A stretch of 64,000 nucleotides of DNA from Bolinopsis microptera (GCF_026151205.1 NC_087084.1:5759538-5823537); one strand, 5' to 3'; shown: positions 1 to 11,241, counted from the stretch's first letter. Notes: generated from the sequence alone by a model not told the origin. Numbers and translations are program-made.

Positions 1-830
1 ACCGAGGTTCATAGATGATGCATCAGAGTAGATGACTATCTTTAGTGTAGAAATGTCTCCTAACTTTGAGAACTTTGTGTTGTAACATCCGTTGAGCTCT
101 TTCATCCGTCTGAATGCTTTATTGGCCTTCTTAACAGCTTCTACTGGATCTACACTCTTTGTTACATTTAAATCATACGTCATGAATGACAAATCTGGGC
201 GTGATTGAGCAGCTACCCAGTTCAACTGACCACATATTGTTCTAAGCTTCCTGTCAGTCGACAGATGATATATCTCATGTTCTTTATCATTGATGACATC
301 TGCTAGATCTCGGATATATTCATGTTGGTTCACTAGGATACCATCTTCTGTCTGCTCAACTGATAGACCAATGTAATTGAACTTTGATTTGCATATTTTA
401 CCAGCTTCAAAGTTTGATGTCAGTTCTTTTACAACTCTATCAAAGAATGAATTTGTACCAGCTACTAAGAAATCATCAACGTGAAGCACAAGTATTCCTT
501 CGAATCCAGTACTAGTTCTCCATATGAACAAAGCAGGATCTAACACTGATTGAGTACAACCAAGGTTGATAAGAAGTCCCTTCACACTGATAAACCAAGC
601 TCTTGCAGCATCATTTAAACCATACACTGTCTTTCTCAATCTCCACAAATAACCTTTTTCTACATGAGCTTCCTTGGGTGGTATGACATAAACATTTCTT
701 TCAATTTTATTTCCTTGCAGAAAGGCAGCTTTGATATCAATCGTTGTTAGTTGCCACTGCTGGTTTGCAGCTATAGCAAGTACAACCTTGAGAGTGTTTT
801 TGAATACTGTAGGTGACTCCATTCAATCGA
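1..830 (-). pseudogene. copia reverse transcriptase / RNase H start, frame-shifted from gag-pol
   Basis: Downstream of the frameshift the minus strand reads as copia RT in a second frame: a TTIDIKAAFLQG block (A motif), a TVYGLNDAARAW block, then LHVDDFLVAGT carrying the catalytic DD pair (about 455-490). A connection region follows, and the beginning of RNase H (a YSDAS-like motif, about 25-45) is at the window edge. It belongs to the same element as the gag-pol frame. It is called a pseudogene because it cannot be read continuously from it. The rest lies outside the window. Confidence 0.82.
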
Positions 831-3800
831 CTGATTTTGCTCTTGAAATCCACGGACTACTAACCGGGCTTTAACTCCAAGTTCAGTGCTGGGTTTTTCT
901 GTTATTACCCAAGTTGTTGTAATGACATTCTGATCACAATCCTTGACTTCATCATATACTTCTCTCTGCTTCCAGTTAGTCAATTCAATAACTTTAGCCT
1001 TAATAACCACATCTTCACTGTGTCTGGAAGTGGGAATTGTCACAACATTACATTCTTCATGATCGTCTCCAGGTTCTTCATCAATAGCAGCATCAGCTTT
1101 GTACATAGCCGTCTTTGTACAATCTATCAGCTTTTCTTCATCTTGGGTTGTCATAAGTTTCACCCAGTGATCTTTTCTGCCAAGCCGTTTTCCTTTTTGA
1201 GTCACGGTACATGTCTCCCATTCATTTTCCTTTCCTTCTTTAACAAGTTTCACCGTATCTCCGACCGAAACATCGTTTTTCTGAAGTCTAGTTTCCAAAT
1301 ACTTAATCTTGAGTTGTTGTTTTTGTTCATTGGAAATTATCTTAGAGTCTATTTCAAGTATTGGTGAGGAGCTCATAATTTCTTGTCCTGTTGGTATGTC
1401 CTCTGTTTCCACTGGCACTTGAAATTGAACAGGCATTTCTTCTATGTTTTCAGCAGCTTCATCAAACTGATCATCGTTAATATTGACTGCTTCATCATGT
1501 TGGCTATTCTCTGTTTCCAATATATCATCATTGTTTTGGTTGTGCTCGTCACTCACTATATATTCTCGTTTCACAATTCTACAGCTTGCTGCTTTGATAA
1601 GCAGTCCTCCATGCCTCAGTATAAGAGTCTTTCCTTCCTTGCCGACTATCTTGGCAGGTCCTTTCCAGCGTTCAATATTAGGTCTTTTGTAGAATACAAC
1701 ATCACCAATCATAAAGTCTTGGTTGATATCTCGTAAGGGTCTTTTCAAAGCTCTTTTAACTCTTTCTGAATTCTCTGCCTCTAGATATGCTTTTCTGCTT
1801 AGATACATTGCATTAAGATTCCTTTGAATGTCGCTTGATAATGATTCATCTGCTCCTTCATTAGCAGGTAACAAGTTGTAAGATACCCCAGGAAAGTTTG
1901 GATTCTGACCTGTCACTATCTGCACTGGAGAAAATCCACTGACATTGTACAGTGTGTTCTTGGCATTGATTGACCATGCAAGTGCTATCTTCAATGGAAA
2001 CCCGTCATACATCATTTTAAGCACTGATTTGTCAACCACAGCATGGTTTCTTTCACATAAGCCATTTGACCAAGGTGAGTAGGCACTGGTAACACAAATT
2101 TCAAAGTTGAGTTGTTCACTGAGATCATTAAGTTCATTGTTTGCGAATTCTCCTCCATTGTCCACTAATATTTTTCCTGGAGGCCCCATACCTGCTGCAA
2201 TCCATTCCATAGTAAAGGCTTTTATTACTGTCTCTGGCTTTTTGTTGGAAATCACCCTAGCTTTGCAGAATCTAGAGAACATATCAACAATGTAAATCAC
2301 ATAACCATTGATTCCAGTAAATTGTTTCAAATCAAGAGCTACTACCTCATTGAACTTCGTTGCCATAGGTAATCCAACGACTGGTGTGGAGGGTGTTCTT
2401 TTATATCTCGCACAGGCATCACATTCTTTTAGCACTTGATCAATCACCTTGTTTACATTTTCACCTTGTACGTTCGCATTTTTGGTAATCTTTTTCAGAT
2501 TTTCTGCTGAACAATGACCCAGCTGCTTATGAAGTTTGGTAATGCTGCTGACTGTGTCATCTAGATTGACTAGATTACATTGCTCTTCTATAGCAACTTC
2601 ATTATAATCCCATAGAGATATGCCAATCAGACCTGACTCGGTTGTTATAACAGGGATCACCTCTCCATCTACTTCAATCGTACTTGTACCAAGGTCTAAT
2701 TTAAACCCTCGCTTTGCCATCTCTTCTTTGGAGATCAGAAATGGAATATTCCTTTGCACTATATCAGCCCAAAGGAATGTCTTCTTTCCGGCAATTATAC
2801 AAGGTACTCTCACCGCATCTGCGGCAGCAATAGGGTCACTACCTCCAAAACTGTATTTTGAACGGGCGTCTGACACTTTCAGGAGTGCTTTGTCCTCTTC
2901 TGTCAGGTTATCTATGTACTCACGAATCCATTCTTCGCCAACTACATTCTTCGAGCAAGCAGAGTCTAAAAGTGCAACCTGATGGCATTCTGCTGTCTCC
3001 ATCTCTGAAATCTCTCTACATTCATTAACATTTTCTGATCTATCTGAATGAGGACAATCTTTAATCAAATGCATTACTGATTCGCATCTATTGCATCTCA
3101 ACCGGGGGTTAAACTTCTGAGTTGCCCTAGAGTCGTCAGCTGTCTTATATGTCTTAGAGTACTCTTTTTTGAAACTTCTAGAGTTATCTCTTCTTCGATC
3201 ATTATCTGAATATCTCTTTGGCTTGTATTCTCCTTTGCCATTATCCCTTTTGTCACGATTAAATCTTGAGATGTGATTGTTGTATGATCTGTTATTATCT
3301 GTTCTTTTCCAAGCCTTTCCTCTATTTCTCCAGTTGGTGTAGTAGGCTTCCTCTTCTTCAGACATGTTATCAGGATCTGATGATGAACGTGTAGATTCCG
3401 ACGATTCAGAAAAAAATCTCTCACCATTGAATACTGGCTCTTCTTTGATGGGCGTATCACATTGTGGTCTCTTTTCAACCTCACGGATTCCTTCACCAAA
3501 GTATTTCTTTATTGAATTCATCATATCTTCAACAACAGACTCTGTTTTAACTAACTCAACTCCAGTCATTACCAGCTTTTTGTCATTTGCTGATAAACCG
3601 CATCTTTCTAGCATGTGTAATGCTAACACAGTTCCAGGAAGAGTTATCTTGCTAATTTTCAAGTTGGTGTTGGCTTGATCAAAGTTATTCAGAAAGCTTG
3701 ACATATCTTGACTGTCCTTTCTCCTAAGATTGATAAAATCCGACCAGGATTTCATCATCTTACTGGTATCATCTTTCCTGTATGTTCTATCTAATAGCTT

Positions 3801-4193
3801 AATGATGTTTTGTACTCCTTCCCCGTCAAGAACATCGATGTCTTTGTTCTTTACTGCTGAGTTGAGCTTTGATACGACATTATGATCAGTGTGTTGAGAT
3901 ACTAGGTTGAACAAGGCATATCCTTGCTCTGCGGGGTCTACTTTTCTGACTGCACATAATTTGTCCCACATCTCAACTTGTAGTCTCCATTCCTCATAAC
4001 TCATAGATGCTTTCCATTGCGGTGGGGCTGTAAGGCGGGCTGCTGGCTGTTGGTACTGCACTTGTATTGGCTCTGGTTGTACTGGTTGTACTGGTTGTAC
4101 TGGTTGTACTGGTTGTACTGTGCCTTGACCATTTGATGATGTTGCTGTTTCAGGTGGTGGATTACTTTCTTTTTCATCTTCACTGTTTACCAT
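771..4193 (-). CDS. copia gag-protease-integrase polyprotein (frame ends early in RT)
   Basis: The open frame is 1140 codons long. It encodes the capsid-like Gag, then protease, integrase and the first part of RT, for reverse transcription and integration of the element in virus-like particles. A basic, Ser/Arg-rich stretch precedes a CCHC zinc knuckle (C-x2-C-x4-H-x4-C) near residues 366-379. A protease-like LLDSACSKN motif lies near residue 407, with DSA where DSG or DTG is usual. The integrase has its His/Cys zinc motif near 551-592 (LGHCS and CDAC) and the catalytic acidic residues in ALDLKQF, VDNGGEF and CERNH near 617, 679 and 712. The N-terminus carries a short VQP repeat made of 15-bp units (about 4075-4120). 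The frame stops just after the start of RT, where a one-base shift moves the RT into another frame. The copy is probably a recent but non-functional insertion; a sequencing error at the shift is the alternative. Confidence 0.88.
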   Translation of the reverse strand: MVNSEDEKESNPPPETATSSNGQGTVQPVQPVQPVQPVQPEPIQVQYQQPAARLTAPPQWKASMSYEEWRLQVEMWDKLCAVRKVDPAEQGYALFNLVSQHTDHNVVSKLNSAVKNKDIDVLDGEGVQNIIKLLDRTYRKDDTSKMMKSWSDFINLRRKDSQDMSSFLNNFDQANTNLKISKITLPGTVLALHMLERCGLSANDKKLVMTGVELVKTESVVEDMMNSIKKYFGEGIREVEKRPQCDTPIKEEPVFNGERFFSESSESTRSSSDPDNMSEEEEAYYTNWRNRGKAWKRTDNNRSYNNHISRFNRDKRDNGKGEYKPKRYSDNDRRRDNSRSFKKEYSKTYKTADDSRATQKFNPRLRCNRCESVMHLIKDCPHSDRSENVNECREISEMETAECHQVALLDSACSKNVVGEEWIREYIDNLTEEDKALLKVSDARSKYSFGGSDPIAAADAVRVPCIIAGKKTFLWADIVQRNIPFLISKEEMAKRGFKLDLGTSTIEVDGEVIPVITTESGLIGISLWDYNEVAIEEQCNLVNLDDTVSSITKLHKQLGHCSAENLKKITKNANVQGENVNKVIDQVLKECDACARYKRTPSTPVVGLPMATKFNEVVALDLKQFTGINGYVIYIVDMFSRFCKARVISNKKPETVIKAFTMEWIAAGMGPPGKILVDNGGEFANNELNDLSEQLNFEICVTSAYSPWSNGLCERNHAVVDKSVLKMMYDGFPLKIALAWSINAKNTLYNVSGFSPVQIVTGQNPNFPGVSYNLLPANEGADESLSSDIQRNLNAMYLSRKAYLEAENSERVKRALKRPLRDINQDFMIGDVVFYKRPNIERWKGPAKIVGKEGKTLILRHGGLLIKAASCRIVKREYIVSDEHNQNNDDILETENSQHDEAVNINDDQFDEAAENIEEMPVQFQVPVETEDIPTGQEIMSSSPILEIDSKIISNEQKQQLKIKYLETRLQKNDVSVGDTVKLVKEGKENEWETCTVTQKGKRLGRKDHWVKLMTTQDEEKLIDCTKTAMYKADAAIDEEPGDDHEECNVVTIPTSRHSEDVVIKAKVIELTNWKQREVYDEVKDCDQNVITTTWVITEKPSTELGVKARLVVRGFQEQNQSIEWSHLQYSKTLSRLYLL

Positions 4194-4349
4194 GTTTTAT
4201 TGGTTAGACGGTGCAATGATAGGCAGTAATTGTAGTGTAAAAACAGCCCCACCACTCCTATGGAGATAGATGGTTAGTCATCTTAATAAATAAATAAATG
4301 AATATAAATACAAATACAATCCAATAATAGAAATAGAAACACTGCAGCG

Positions 4350-4766
4350 ATGTGGCCCTCGCAGCTCAATGAGAATACTAACAGTAACTGTAAGACACGC
4401 AACATTGTGTACGGCGAGACGTGCAAACTTTGTACTGTTAATAACGTATACGTGGGAAAAACAGTCACCAGCCTCAGCCAACGTGTGAATGGTCATCGCA
4501 GTAAATATTATGAGATTTTAGAGGCAAGTAGTAAGGGGAATGTTGAGAGCCACAGAGATTTTGATGACGAGAATGTTTTAGGGGCACATCATTTTTCAGT
4601 TCACAATTTGAGGGAGAGATCTGATTTCAATGAAAGTTTCCATTTTGATATTTTGTGTTCTACATCCCCAGATAATATCAGAAAGTCAGAACAGTTTTAT
4701 ATTAACAAATTGAAGACACTTTATCCGTTTGGCCTGAACAATGTGAATTCCGTTTCTGGAAGCTAA
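4350..4766 (+). pseudogene. Penelope-like element remnant, GIY-YIG endonuclease domain
   Basis: The frame of 138 codons has the layout of the C-terminal endonuclease of Penelope-like retroelements. It begins with a Cys-rich lead (C-K-T-R-N, then ETCKLC), continues with a GIY-YIG core (NNVYVGKTVTSLSQRVNGH), and ends with the family-typical block SEQFYINKLKTLYPFGLNN that places the conserved Glu and GLN motif. The upstream RT is absent, so this is a 5'-truncated copy, in opposite orientation to the copia element beside it. The first Met is only the start of the open stretch, not a real start codon. Domain call confident; activity unlikely. Confidence 0.78.
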
Positions 4767-5170
4767 TTTTCATGGTGTCCCGAATTTTATTTTTAAATCG
4801 TCCATTTTTGTTTATATATGCAGTCTATCAATTTTTGAATTGCATCTTTTTGATTTAATGAACTACTGCAGACTCCACATTATTATAGTATATGCCATTA
4901 ATTTTGTTCCGATTTTAAACTATTCCATTTTGACGAGATGCTAAATTAATTTTTTGAGACTTTACTACATTTTTGATGAGAATTTTTGACATTTTCAAAC
5001 TAACCATTGATATTCTCAGATTATGTGACTGATTAAATGCTGAAGATAAAAGAAATATATTCATTTTGCTAAGATTATGTTTGCGTTTCATTGCTCAACA
5101 GCTGTTCGAAGGATCAAATTTAAGAAACACTTGTGATTCAATTCAATTGCCGTAGAACTTAACTTTTAGT
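4767..5170. other. Non-coding AT-rich stretch after the PLE remnant
   Basis: No open frame with coding character. It may contain the 3' untranslated tail of the PLE copy. A weak CTGAAGA...GAAAT string near 5040-5060 recalls a hammerhead core, but I could not fold it convincingly. Confidence 0.4.
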
Positions 5171-6190
5171 TATAAATTAAGGTGACATACACCAGAGATA
5201 GATTACAACAATAAGATTTGAGGCATTGAAAAAATTTGTTGAGACTACGCACATTCGAAAAACAAATTATTTCCTTTTTCGAAAGAAGCCAAGAGCCAAG
5301 TCAAAAATCATATCAGAACACGATTCAGATTTGATCTGTTAAGAAGTACACTCATTGCACTAAGAGGAATCAGAGGAAGATCAACGGCCCAGCATCTTGA
5401 ACTGCATGACATCTCCTTCAACCTCATCCCCCAGAAGACGAGCTTTGAGGTCTCCTAGATTTGTTTATGTAAATTTTGATATTTTACTGTACTATTTTAT
5501 GTTGTATATAATTTTACGGACGAAATGATCCCAGGGGGGACTCCCAACCCACCGCCTCGGCGGGTAGTTGACGCACCTTTCACAAGCAAGAGCCACTTTG
5601 GTCTACTTGCTGTGAGGTGTCTCAGCTACATGGGTTGGGGGTCCCCCCTTTTTTTTTCTTTTTTTTTCGAAAGTTTTGGAAATTTTGAGAAGTCTGTCAC
5701 TGTAATACCGACATTTCAGTCATTTTAAACGTTTTTTGGTTGATTTTTTACTGAACATTATTTACAATCCGTACAAGAAGCCCTTCAATGGATTTTATAA
5801 TTAAACAATAAATGACGAAGTTACAGACCAAACAAGGTCGAGAGAAGCAAAATTGAAATTTATACAAAAAATCAAAGTTGTATATTTTACCAATCACCCA
5901 GATCATACGACATCGCTTCAAAAATTCTTCATCAGCTACACATGACTGTAGCTGATGGTCATATCCAACATTTTGGAACAGGATTTCTCTAAATTTTGAG
6001 TTTTAAGGTATCAAATGTGACCTCAAACTGCAAACAACTTAGTAAAATTTAACGTAAAAATGGGCCAAAAATAGAAGATTTAAGGCTTAAAATGTGAAAT
6101 GCCTACAACTCAAAAATTATCAGTTTTTTTGAAATAGTTTTTACAGAATCGTAATCAGCTTGATAAGATGAATTTTCAGTACCAAATAAG
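5170..6190. repeat. Diverged copy of an inverted-repeat element (family also at 40434-41290)
   Basis: Several blocks match the better copy at 40434-41290: the acataccacca-like start and the aacaataagatttga block (5180-5225), the attatttacaatccgtacaagaagcc block (about 5757-5785), aataaatgacgaagttacaga (about 5807), and ttttacagaatcgtaatcagcttga (about 6140-6165). The copy is interrupted at about 5280-5655 by sequence absent from the other copy, including a strong hairpin. No coding capacity. Probably a MITE-like or foldback DNA transposon. Confidence 0.65.
5534..5648 (+). other. Long imperfect hairpin followed by T-run (possible small structured RNA or foldback)
   Basis: The arms 5534-5551 (GGGGGGAC, CCCAACCCA) and 5631-5648 (TGGGTTGGG, GTCCCCCC) pair. 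The inner arms 5565-5590 and 5606-5628 (AGTTGACGCACCT with AGGTGTCTCAGCT; TCACAAGCAAG with CTTGCTGTGA) pair as well. A small hairpin CCGCC-TC-GGCGG bulges out on the left arm. Immediately after the last C comes a long T tract with one C, like a Pol III terminator. I see no convincing A/B-box pair. Whether it is transcribed cannot be told from sequence. Confidence 0.5.
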
Positions 6191-6689
6191 TGAATTCAGA
6201 AAACAAATTGTCTTCATACAACAAATTGTTGTACATGCGCGCCGCGCATACAACAGACAAAGAATGCGAGAGAAAATATATTATTTGATGCTCGTTGCTT
6301 AGTTTTTCATTCTGCCGCAGTGCAGTTTTAATATGTTTATGAACACTATCAGCCCGGCATTCGTAAATAAAAAAGCTAAAGTTTGCTTTTACTTAATTGC
6401 TCCCGATCCCAAGGCCAGGAAACCTTATATACTGGCTGGGGCCTAACTTCGAAAGTAAAACATAAAAGAGATTATATAGCGACTTCCGGTTTTTGCAAAA
6501 TGATCGTCTTATGTTGTAAAAGTAACGCTTCCTTTACAGATTTTGAGTTATCTCAAAATCTTCAGAAAAGTCTCATTTTGGGCCGATCAAAAGTTTGCAA
6601 CTTTAGCTTTGTCCTGTGATTGGCTTAATTGTATTCCGTGCTAGCTGCTTGAATATTGGAATGTTTTTTAACGGGTGATACTATATTGG

Positions 6690-7065
6690 ACCGTTGACGA
6701 GTCCAACTCGGCGCGCGTCCTTGACCATTGTAGCGCGATGCGTTACTGTGCCGCGCCGCGCACTCAATGAGGCTTCTCACTCTCTCTCTCTCTCTAGATC
6801 AGCGAGATGCGCTACTGTGCCGCGCCGAGCTGAGATGAATTGACATCGTCAATTAACCTTGACCATTGTTAATGGTCTGGCCCGGCGCGCGCTACTTCGT
6901 AGCACTTGCCGTCGGGCCATTTCGAGAAGAAAGCGGCGCGCGCTACTTCGAAGAAATTTAGACGAGTAACATCCGTCAACGCGCGTCTTGGTAGGTTGTA
7001 AACCTACACAATGTTTTACGCGTGCAATAAACCTTAGCGCCGCGCGCGCGAGAGAGCATGAACTC
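6690..7065. other. CpG-rich island with partly duplicated GCGC segments and a CT microsatellite
   Basis: This stretch is much richer in CG and GCGC than its surroundings. It contains two near-copies of a GATGCG-TACTGTGCCGCGCCG segment (about 6735-6765 and 6805-6830) separated by a (CT)n run (6779-6796). A promoter-like CpG island or a repeat cluster are both possible. No gene start was found beside it. Confidence 0.4.
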
Positions 7066-7096
7066 GCCGTGAAGACGCGATCATCACTTTTTGTAG

Positions 7097-7465
7097 GCTC
7101 TTACTAAATCGCTCGCCCAAAAATTTCACGTGACTTTGGTTTTTTTGGTTTTGCAGCCGTACAAAACGGTTTTACATAAACCCTAATCCCAACCCTGACC
7201 ATAACCCCGAAGCTATCCATAATCCTAACCACAACCCTAACCCTAACCCGCGAGCCCTAAATAATCGAATTCACGTTTTACTAGCCTGTCACGTGACCAA
7301 AACGGTTTTTTGCCCATAACTCTCCAGGGAAGCATTTTAACCCTACGTCATGGGGGGTGATTCGGAATCAGTGTCCAAAAATACACCGATCTAGATCACT
7401 TTCATGCCTAAAGGGCCTTTTCACAAGAATTTTCTTAAAATTTGGGCGAGCGATTTAGTAGGAGC
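7097..7465. mobile_element. MITE-like element with ~29-bp inverted ends and telomere-like interior
   Basis: The left end GCTCTTACTAAATCGCTCGC (7097 on) is matched in inverted form by the right end (about 7437-7465, ending GATTTAGTAGGAGC) with one or two mismatches. The interior (about 7179-7255) is a degenerate run of CCCTAA-type hexamers, flanked by two CACGTGAC-containing segments with AAAACGGTTTT. No coding capacity. A target duplication is not obvious. Confidence 0.65.
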
Positions 7466-9387
7466 GGCGCTAGGTAGCTGACGAGTATAAGTAATATTGC
7501 AACTATATTGCGTTGGCCAGCGCTGGCTGACGAGTAATATCGCAGTGCAACTATAATTATATGATTTTGATATATTGCGCTGGCCAGCATTAAAGTTGTT
7601 GCGTTTACACTATCGCAAAAGAAACCGATGCGCTGCAGTCCGATGCGCTACAGTCCTCCCCATCTCAATTATCAAGAGCCGTATCAAAAAGCTTTTACTT
7701 GAAACCCAGCAATTGACAACACCTGGGCGTGAAATTGAGTGGCTCCCCCTAAACAGCTGGGGCATTGAACCAGCTTAGTCAATCAGCATCCCATCCCTTG
7801 CATACAACTAATTACAAAAGCGCTAATTATACCTGTTTCAAAAGCATCCTGTCTGGAAGTTTCCTGACTGCCGTGTGAATCTTTGGATCTATTTTTGGAT
7901 CTATTTTTATATTGATATGATTTTTATATACCTATATATTCCTCGCATAATTTCCATGTCCGCCTGAACAAACCTGGCACCATCAAATCTTACCTCTAGA
8001 AACCCCAGAACTCATCAAGCCTAGTCTGAATTCAAAACTAGTTGACCAGCTACGTACAGTTTCCTGGACAACTGGAACCTTTTGGGCCATGCACAAGCCA
8101 ATAGCATGTATGGTCCTGCAGTGGGGTCTCCTTGTCCTTGGATCTGTGTTTTGATCCGTCTTTTCTTAAAATTTTCCATTTGTGTCACTTAGAATCACCT
8201 TTTAAATGTTAATCGACACCACTGGTCCTAGTTAAATTTAGCCATGGCACGACTACTCGAACGTAACAGTTAAATAGGTGTGACATACTATTATATTCTT
8301 ATAATTATATCATATGAATTGATTGCACTGCTAATAAATAAAATACTTTGTTTTACTAAAATACTTTGTTTTACTAACCAACTACTTGATCAGACTGATT
8401 CACTTACAATCTACATCAACATGTGCATACATCATCTGGGAGTTAGTAGAAGCTGTTACGGGGATTTTCTGCTCGATACACCAGAGTCATCAGACATGTC
8501 TTAAAAGACGTATTTTTGGCCCCTAGATCGATTGGGATAATCGGAAGTGTTAAAAATGGGGTTAACCCGGTTTTATTTTGAAAAAAAGCCCGATTTTTAG
8601 CCCCAAAAATGGCCATTTTTTGAGGTTTTTTAGAAATTTCGACAGGTTAATTCAATAAAAAAGCTTAGATATTTTGGCTTCTTGTACAGTTTTATTTGCC
8701 GCACTAGCTAATACCAATATAATAAGCACACACAAGAGTTAACCCGGTCAAAATTTTAAAAAACCTCCAAAAAAAATGTTTTAAGCCGTCAGTTTTAAGC
8801 CGTCAGTTGAGTTTGCTCTCTGACTCGTGGGTTGAAAACATCGTGTACAGTACTTCGTAAGTAGTACAGCTGTACTTCACAACGATAATCCGCCTCCCCA
8901 ACCAAATATCTTAAATAGTAGTAGTTGTAATTGTATGAGGTTATCTGCACTCTACATTGTGCAGATAATGAGATAAAGGCATTGTCCCTATAATCACATA
9001 CATGAATGATATTGAATTATTATACTTTACGTGGTTTAAGGGGCATCCTAGAAGCCGTTATGAAACTTAATTAATCAGATATAAATCTAATTCTAAGAAA
9101 ACGAGCAGGTGTAGTTACTAGTTGAGCTAACAAATCCACGTACTCTTTATTGTCATTTTGCTTCCTTGTTGTTTGTTACACTTACTGGTCAGGATAATCA
9201 ACCTATCTTTGTTTGGTACTCGTACGTGTTTTTATATAAGTGCTGTTTAATAACCGCTGGTTGGAGTGAGTTTTATAATTCAGTGAATAAATACTAACTT
9301 ATATTTAATTCCATGATATAGCCCCACGACACCAATGGGAACTATCCCACTACCTAAATGTTCCGGTTAAGGTTTATCGTTGGGAAA
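7466..9387. other. Non-coding, AT-rich intergenic stretch
   Basis: Only short open frames without domain character. A small tandem duplication of an 18-bp AT-rich unit occurs at about 8337-8375, and two GTTAACCCGGT boxes lie at about 8560 and 8735. I see no supportable gene. Confidence 0.4.
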
Positions 9388-11241
9388 ATGCCGACTTATG
9401 ATGTCCAGTTTGTTGCAGATGAACTAATTTCAACTCAGGATAGATTATCCAACAAATCAACACCATTTTTGGTAGAGGTAAGTCTGGATTTGTATATTTA
9501 ATAAGTTATATTAATATATAGATTTAAGTGACAGAAACTTTAGACTTGTAAATACAGACGATTTATACCATTTAAGACTTTTTGCAACAGACAGAAAAGC
9601 ATGGAGAGAGTTAAGCATGATTTAGTTTATTCTGTGTTATTTTTCTCTTGGTGACTTATCAGGTCATCAAGATGTTCTTTATGTTCTATTTTTGATTTGA
9701 ATAAAGTTATATAATATAATAATATAATATTAATATACCAGTGTGTCCCATTTTGATGATCTTTCATTTGTCAGACTGACAATGTCAGTGCTTTTCCGTA
9801 ATTTGAGCTTCCAGCACCTCATATCAATCGTGTCTTGTGTTACCTCACTAATTGATCGCTGTAAAAAAATTCGGTCGAAAATTTCAAATTTTTATGCAGT
9901 AAACCTTATATACCAATGTCTTTTGCTATACACAGCTATACCTCGCATTTCGCCGAAACTTTAAATTTCTTTAACAAAAGAAGTAATAATCAACCTGAAA
10001 TTTCAGATCGAAAGGACCATAAGTTAATGAGTTCCAACACATAATCAGTATAATTAATGTATTGATAATATAGATATAATATGCTCATTATATAATCACT
10101 AAATGCAATATGAGCTCTGATAGATCACATTTTTTGCACGAATTGGCCCAACACTTTATCAAGGAACCCCGTATAGAGAGGCATACCTCAATTATAAACA
10201 ATTCCGCCCTCCAGGAGCGACCGAGGTTGCATCTTGGGAGATAAAAGGAACTACTGTTGTGCAAAAAGTGGCTGGTGCTGGCTCATTTCGATTTGTCCTA
10301 GACTTCTATATAAGGACGGAAATTTTGCAGAAAAAGTAGAAAACTTTCCCTTTGAACTGTCTCTTAATGAAAACATTTACATGCAGGTCTTGAATTGAAC
10401 TTTAGCTTTTAATAAATTCTTAAACCCACGTTGAATGTGTTGTTAATAATTATTCATATATTGAAAAATTAGTATTTTAATTTAGCTAAGGATATGTCAT
10501 CAAATGGAACTTTACTGAGAGTGTTGTGTATGAAATTCCATTTTGATTGTAAAGCAACTGTACTGCGACCAATTAGGGCTATTTACCAAGTAAAATACTG
10601 TCTTCCCTAACAGGCACAATGACCCAGCTGGAGACCGCCAGGACATTCAAGAATATCACCAGGTGGGATGTCCTATACTCCACTCCCTACTACAACAAGG
10701 TGCTCACGGAGGAACTGATCCAGCAACTGTCTTCCAGTTGGGGAATGTTGGGTAAGCGTAAACTTCCTTTATTATTATGAGTGATTACGTCAACCTCTGA
10801 ACATGTGTATGACAATGTGCATTTTTATTTACTTTTGATATCGGAGTAATTTGACCAGACGTTGCCGTTGCAGCAGACTTTGATGTTCTGTAAACGGAAA
10901 ACTTTATTTGAACGGAGAGATTCAGATATAAATGCTAAGGCTTCTAGCGTCCGTTCAAATAAAGTCCAATAAAGTTTAATGACTAAAATTTCAAAGCATG
11001 ATGACTAATTATATAAATATTATATTAGATATAAGACTTCATATTCAGTTTCACTTTCAGACTTCAAATTTTCAGGGAAGTAGGTATGAATATAAGTAAT
11101 AACTGCTATATGAAATAATTTATATTACCAGATAACATTGGATTCGCTGGATTCAGTTCTTTCTCTAGGAGTATTGCACGTGCAAGCTAAAAACAGTGAA
11201 TCTGAGGACGAGGGGAATTTGTCATACCTAGTCAAAGTAGG
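9388..11241 (+). CDS. Unrecognised spliced gene fragment (three candidate exons)
   Basis: Three stretches look like exons. 9388-9477 starts with ATG and encodes 30 residues (MPTYDVQFVADELIST...) before a strong donor GAG|gtaagt. 10614-10751 follows a pyrimidine-cag acceptor and contains ATGACCCAGCTGG, encoding a residue run with FKNITRWDVLYSTPYYNK, then a G|gtaagc donor. 11169-11241 starts after ttctctag and continues in phase (GVLHVQAKNSESEDEGN...) to a GG|gtaagt donor. Exons two and three join cleanly (phase 1). Exon one ends in phase 0 and does not fit exon two, so it may be a separate leader or translation may begin at the ATG in exon two. Later exons were not found. No family recognised. 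Confidence 0.38.

Larger units (their letters stand above)
1..4270 (-). mobile_element. Ty1/copia LTR retrotransposon, internal region, truncated at window start
   Basis: Reading on the minus strand, the order is gag, zinc knuckle, protease, integrase, reverse transcriptase and the beginning of RNase H. Integrase before RT is the diagnostic order of the copia superfamily. The 3' part lies outside the window. Upstream of the gag ATG (4193) only about 80-150 bases separate the element from an unrelated Penelope-like fragment on the other strand (from about 4350). I therefore see no complete 5' LTR. Either the LTR is very short, the copy is 5'-truncated, or another insertion removed it. A frameshift at about 810-830 separates the integrase/early RT frame from the rest of RT. 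Confidence 0.9.

Noticed and set aside
5037-5065. Hammerhead-like CTGAAGA...GAAAT string after the PLE remnant at 4350-4766
   Set aside because: Stems I and III could not be paired; only the core words are loosely present.
7179-7255. Telomere end or chromosome terminus
   Set aside because: The hexamers are few, degenerate and internal to an inverted-repeat element, with ordinary sequence on both sides.
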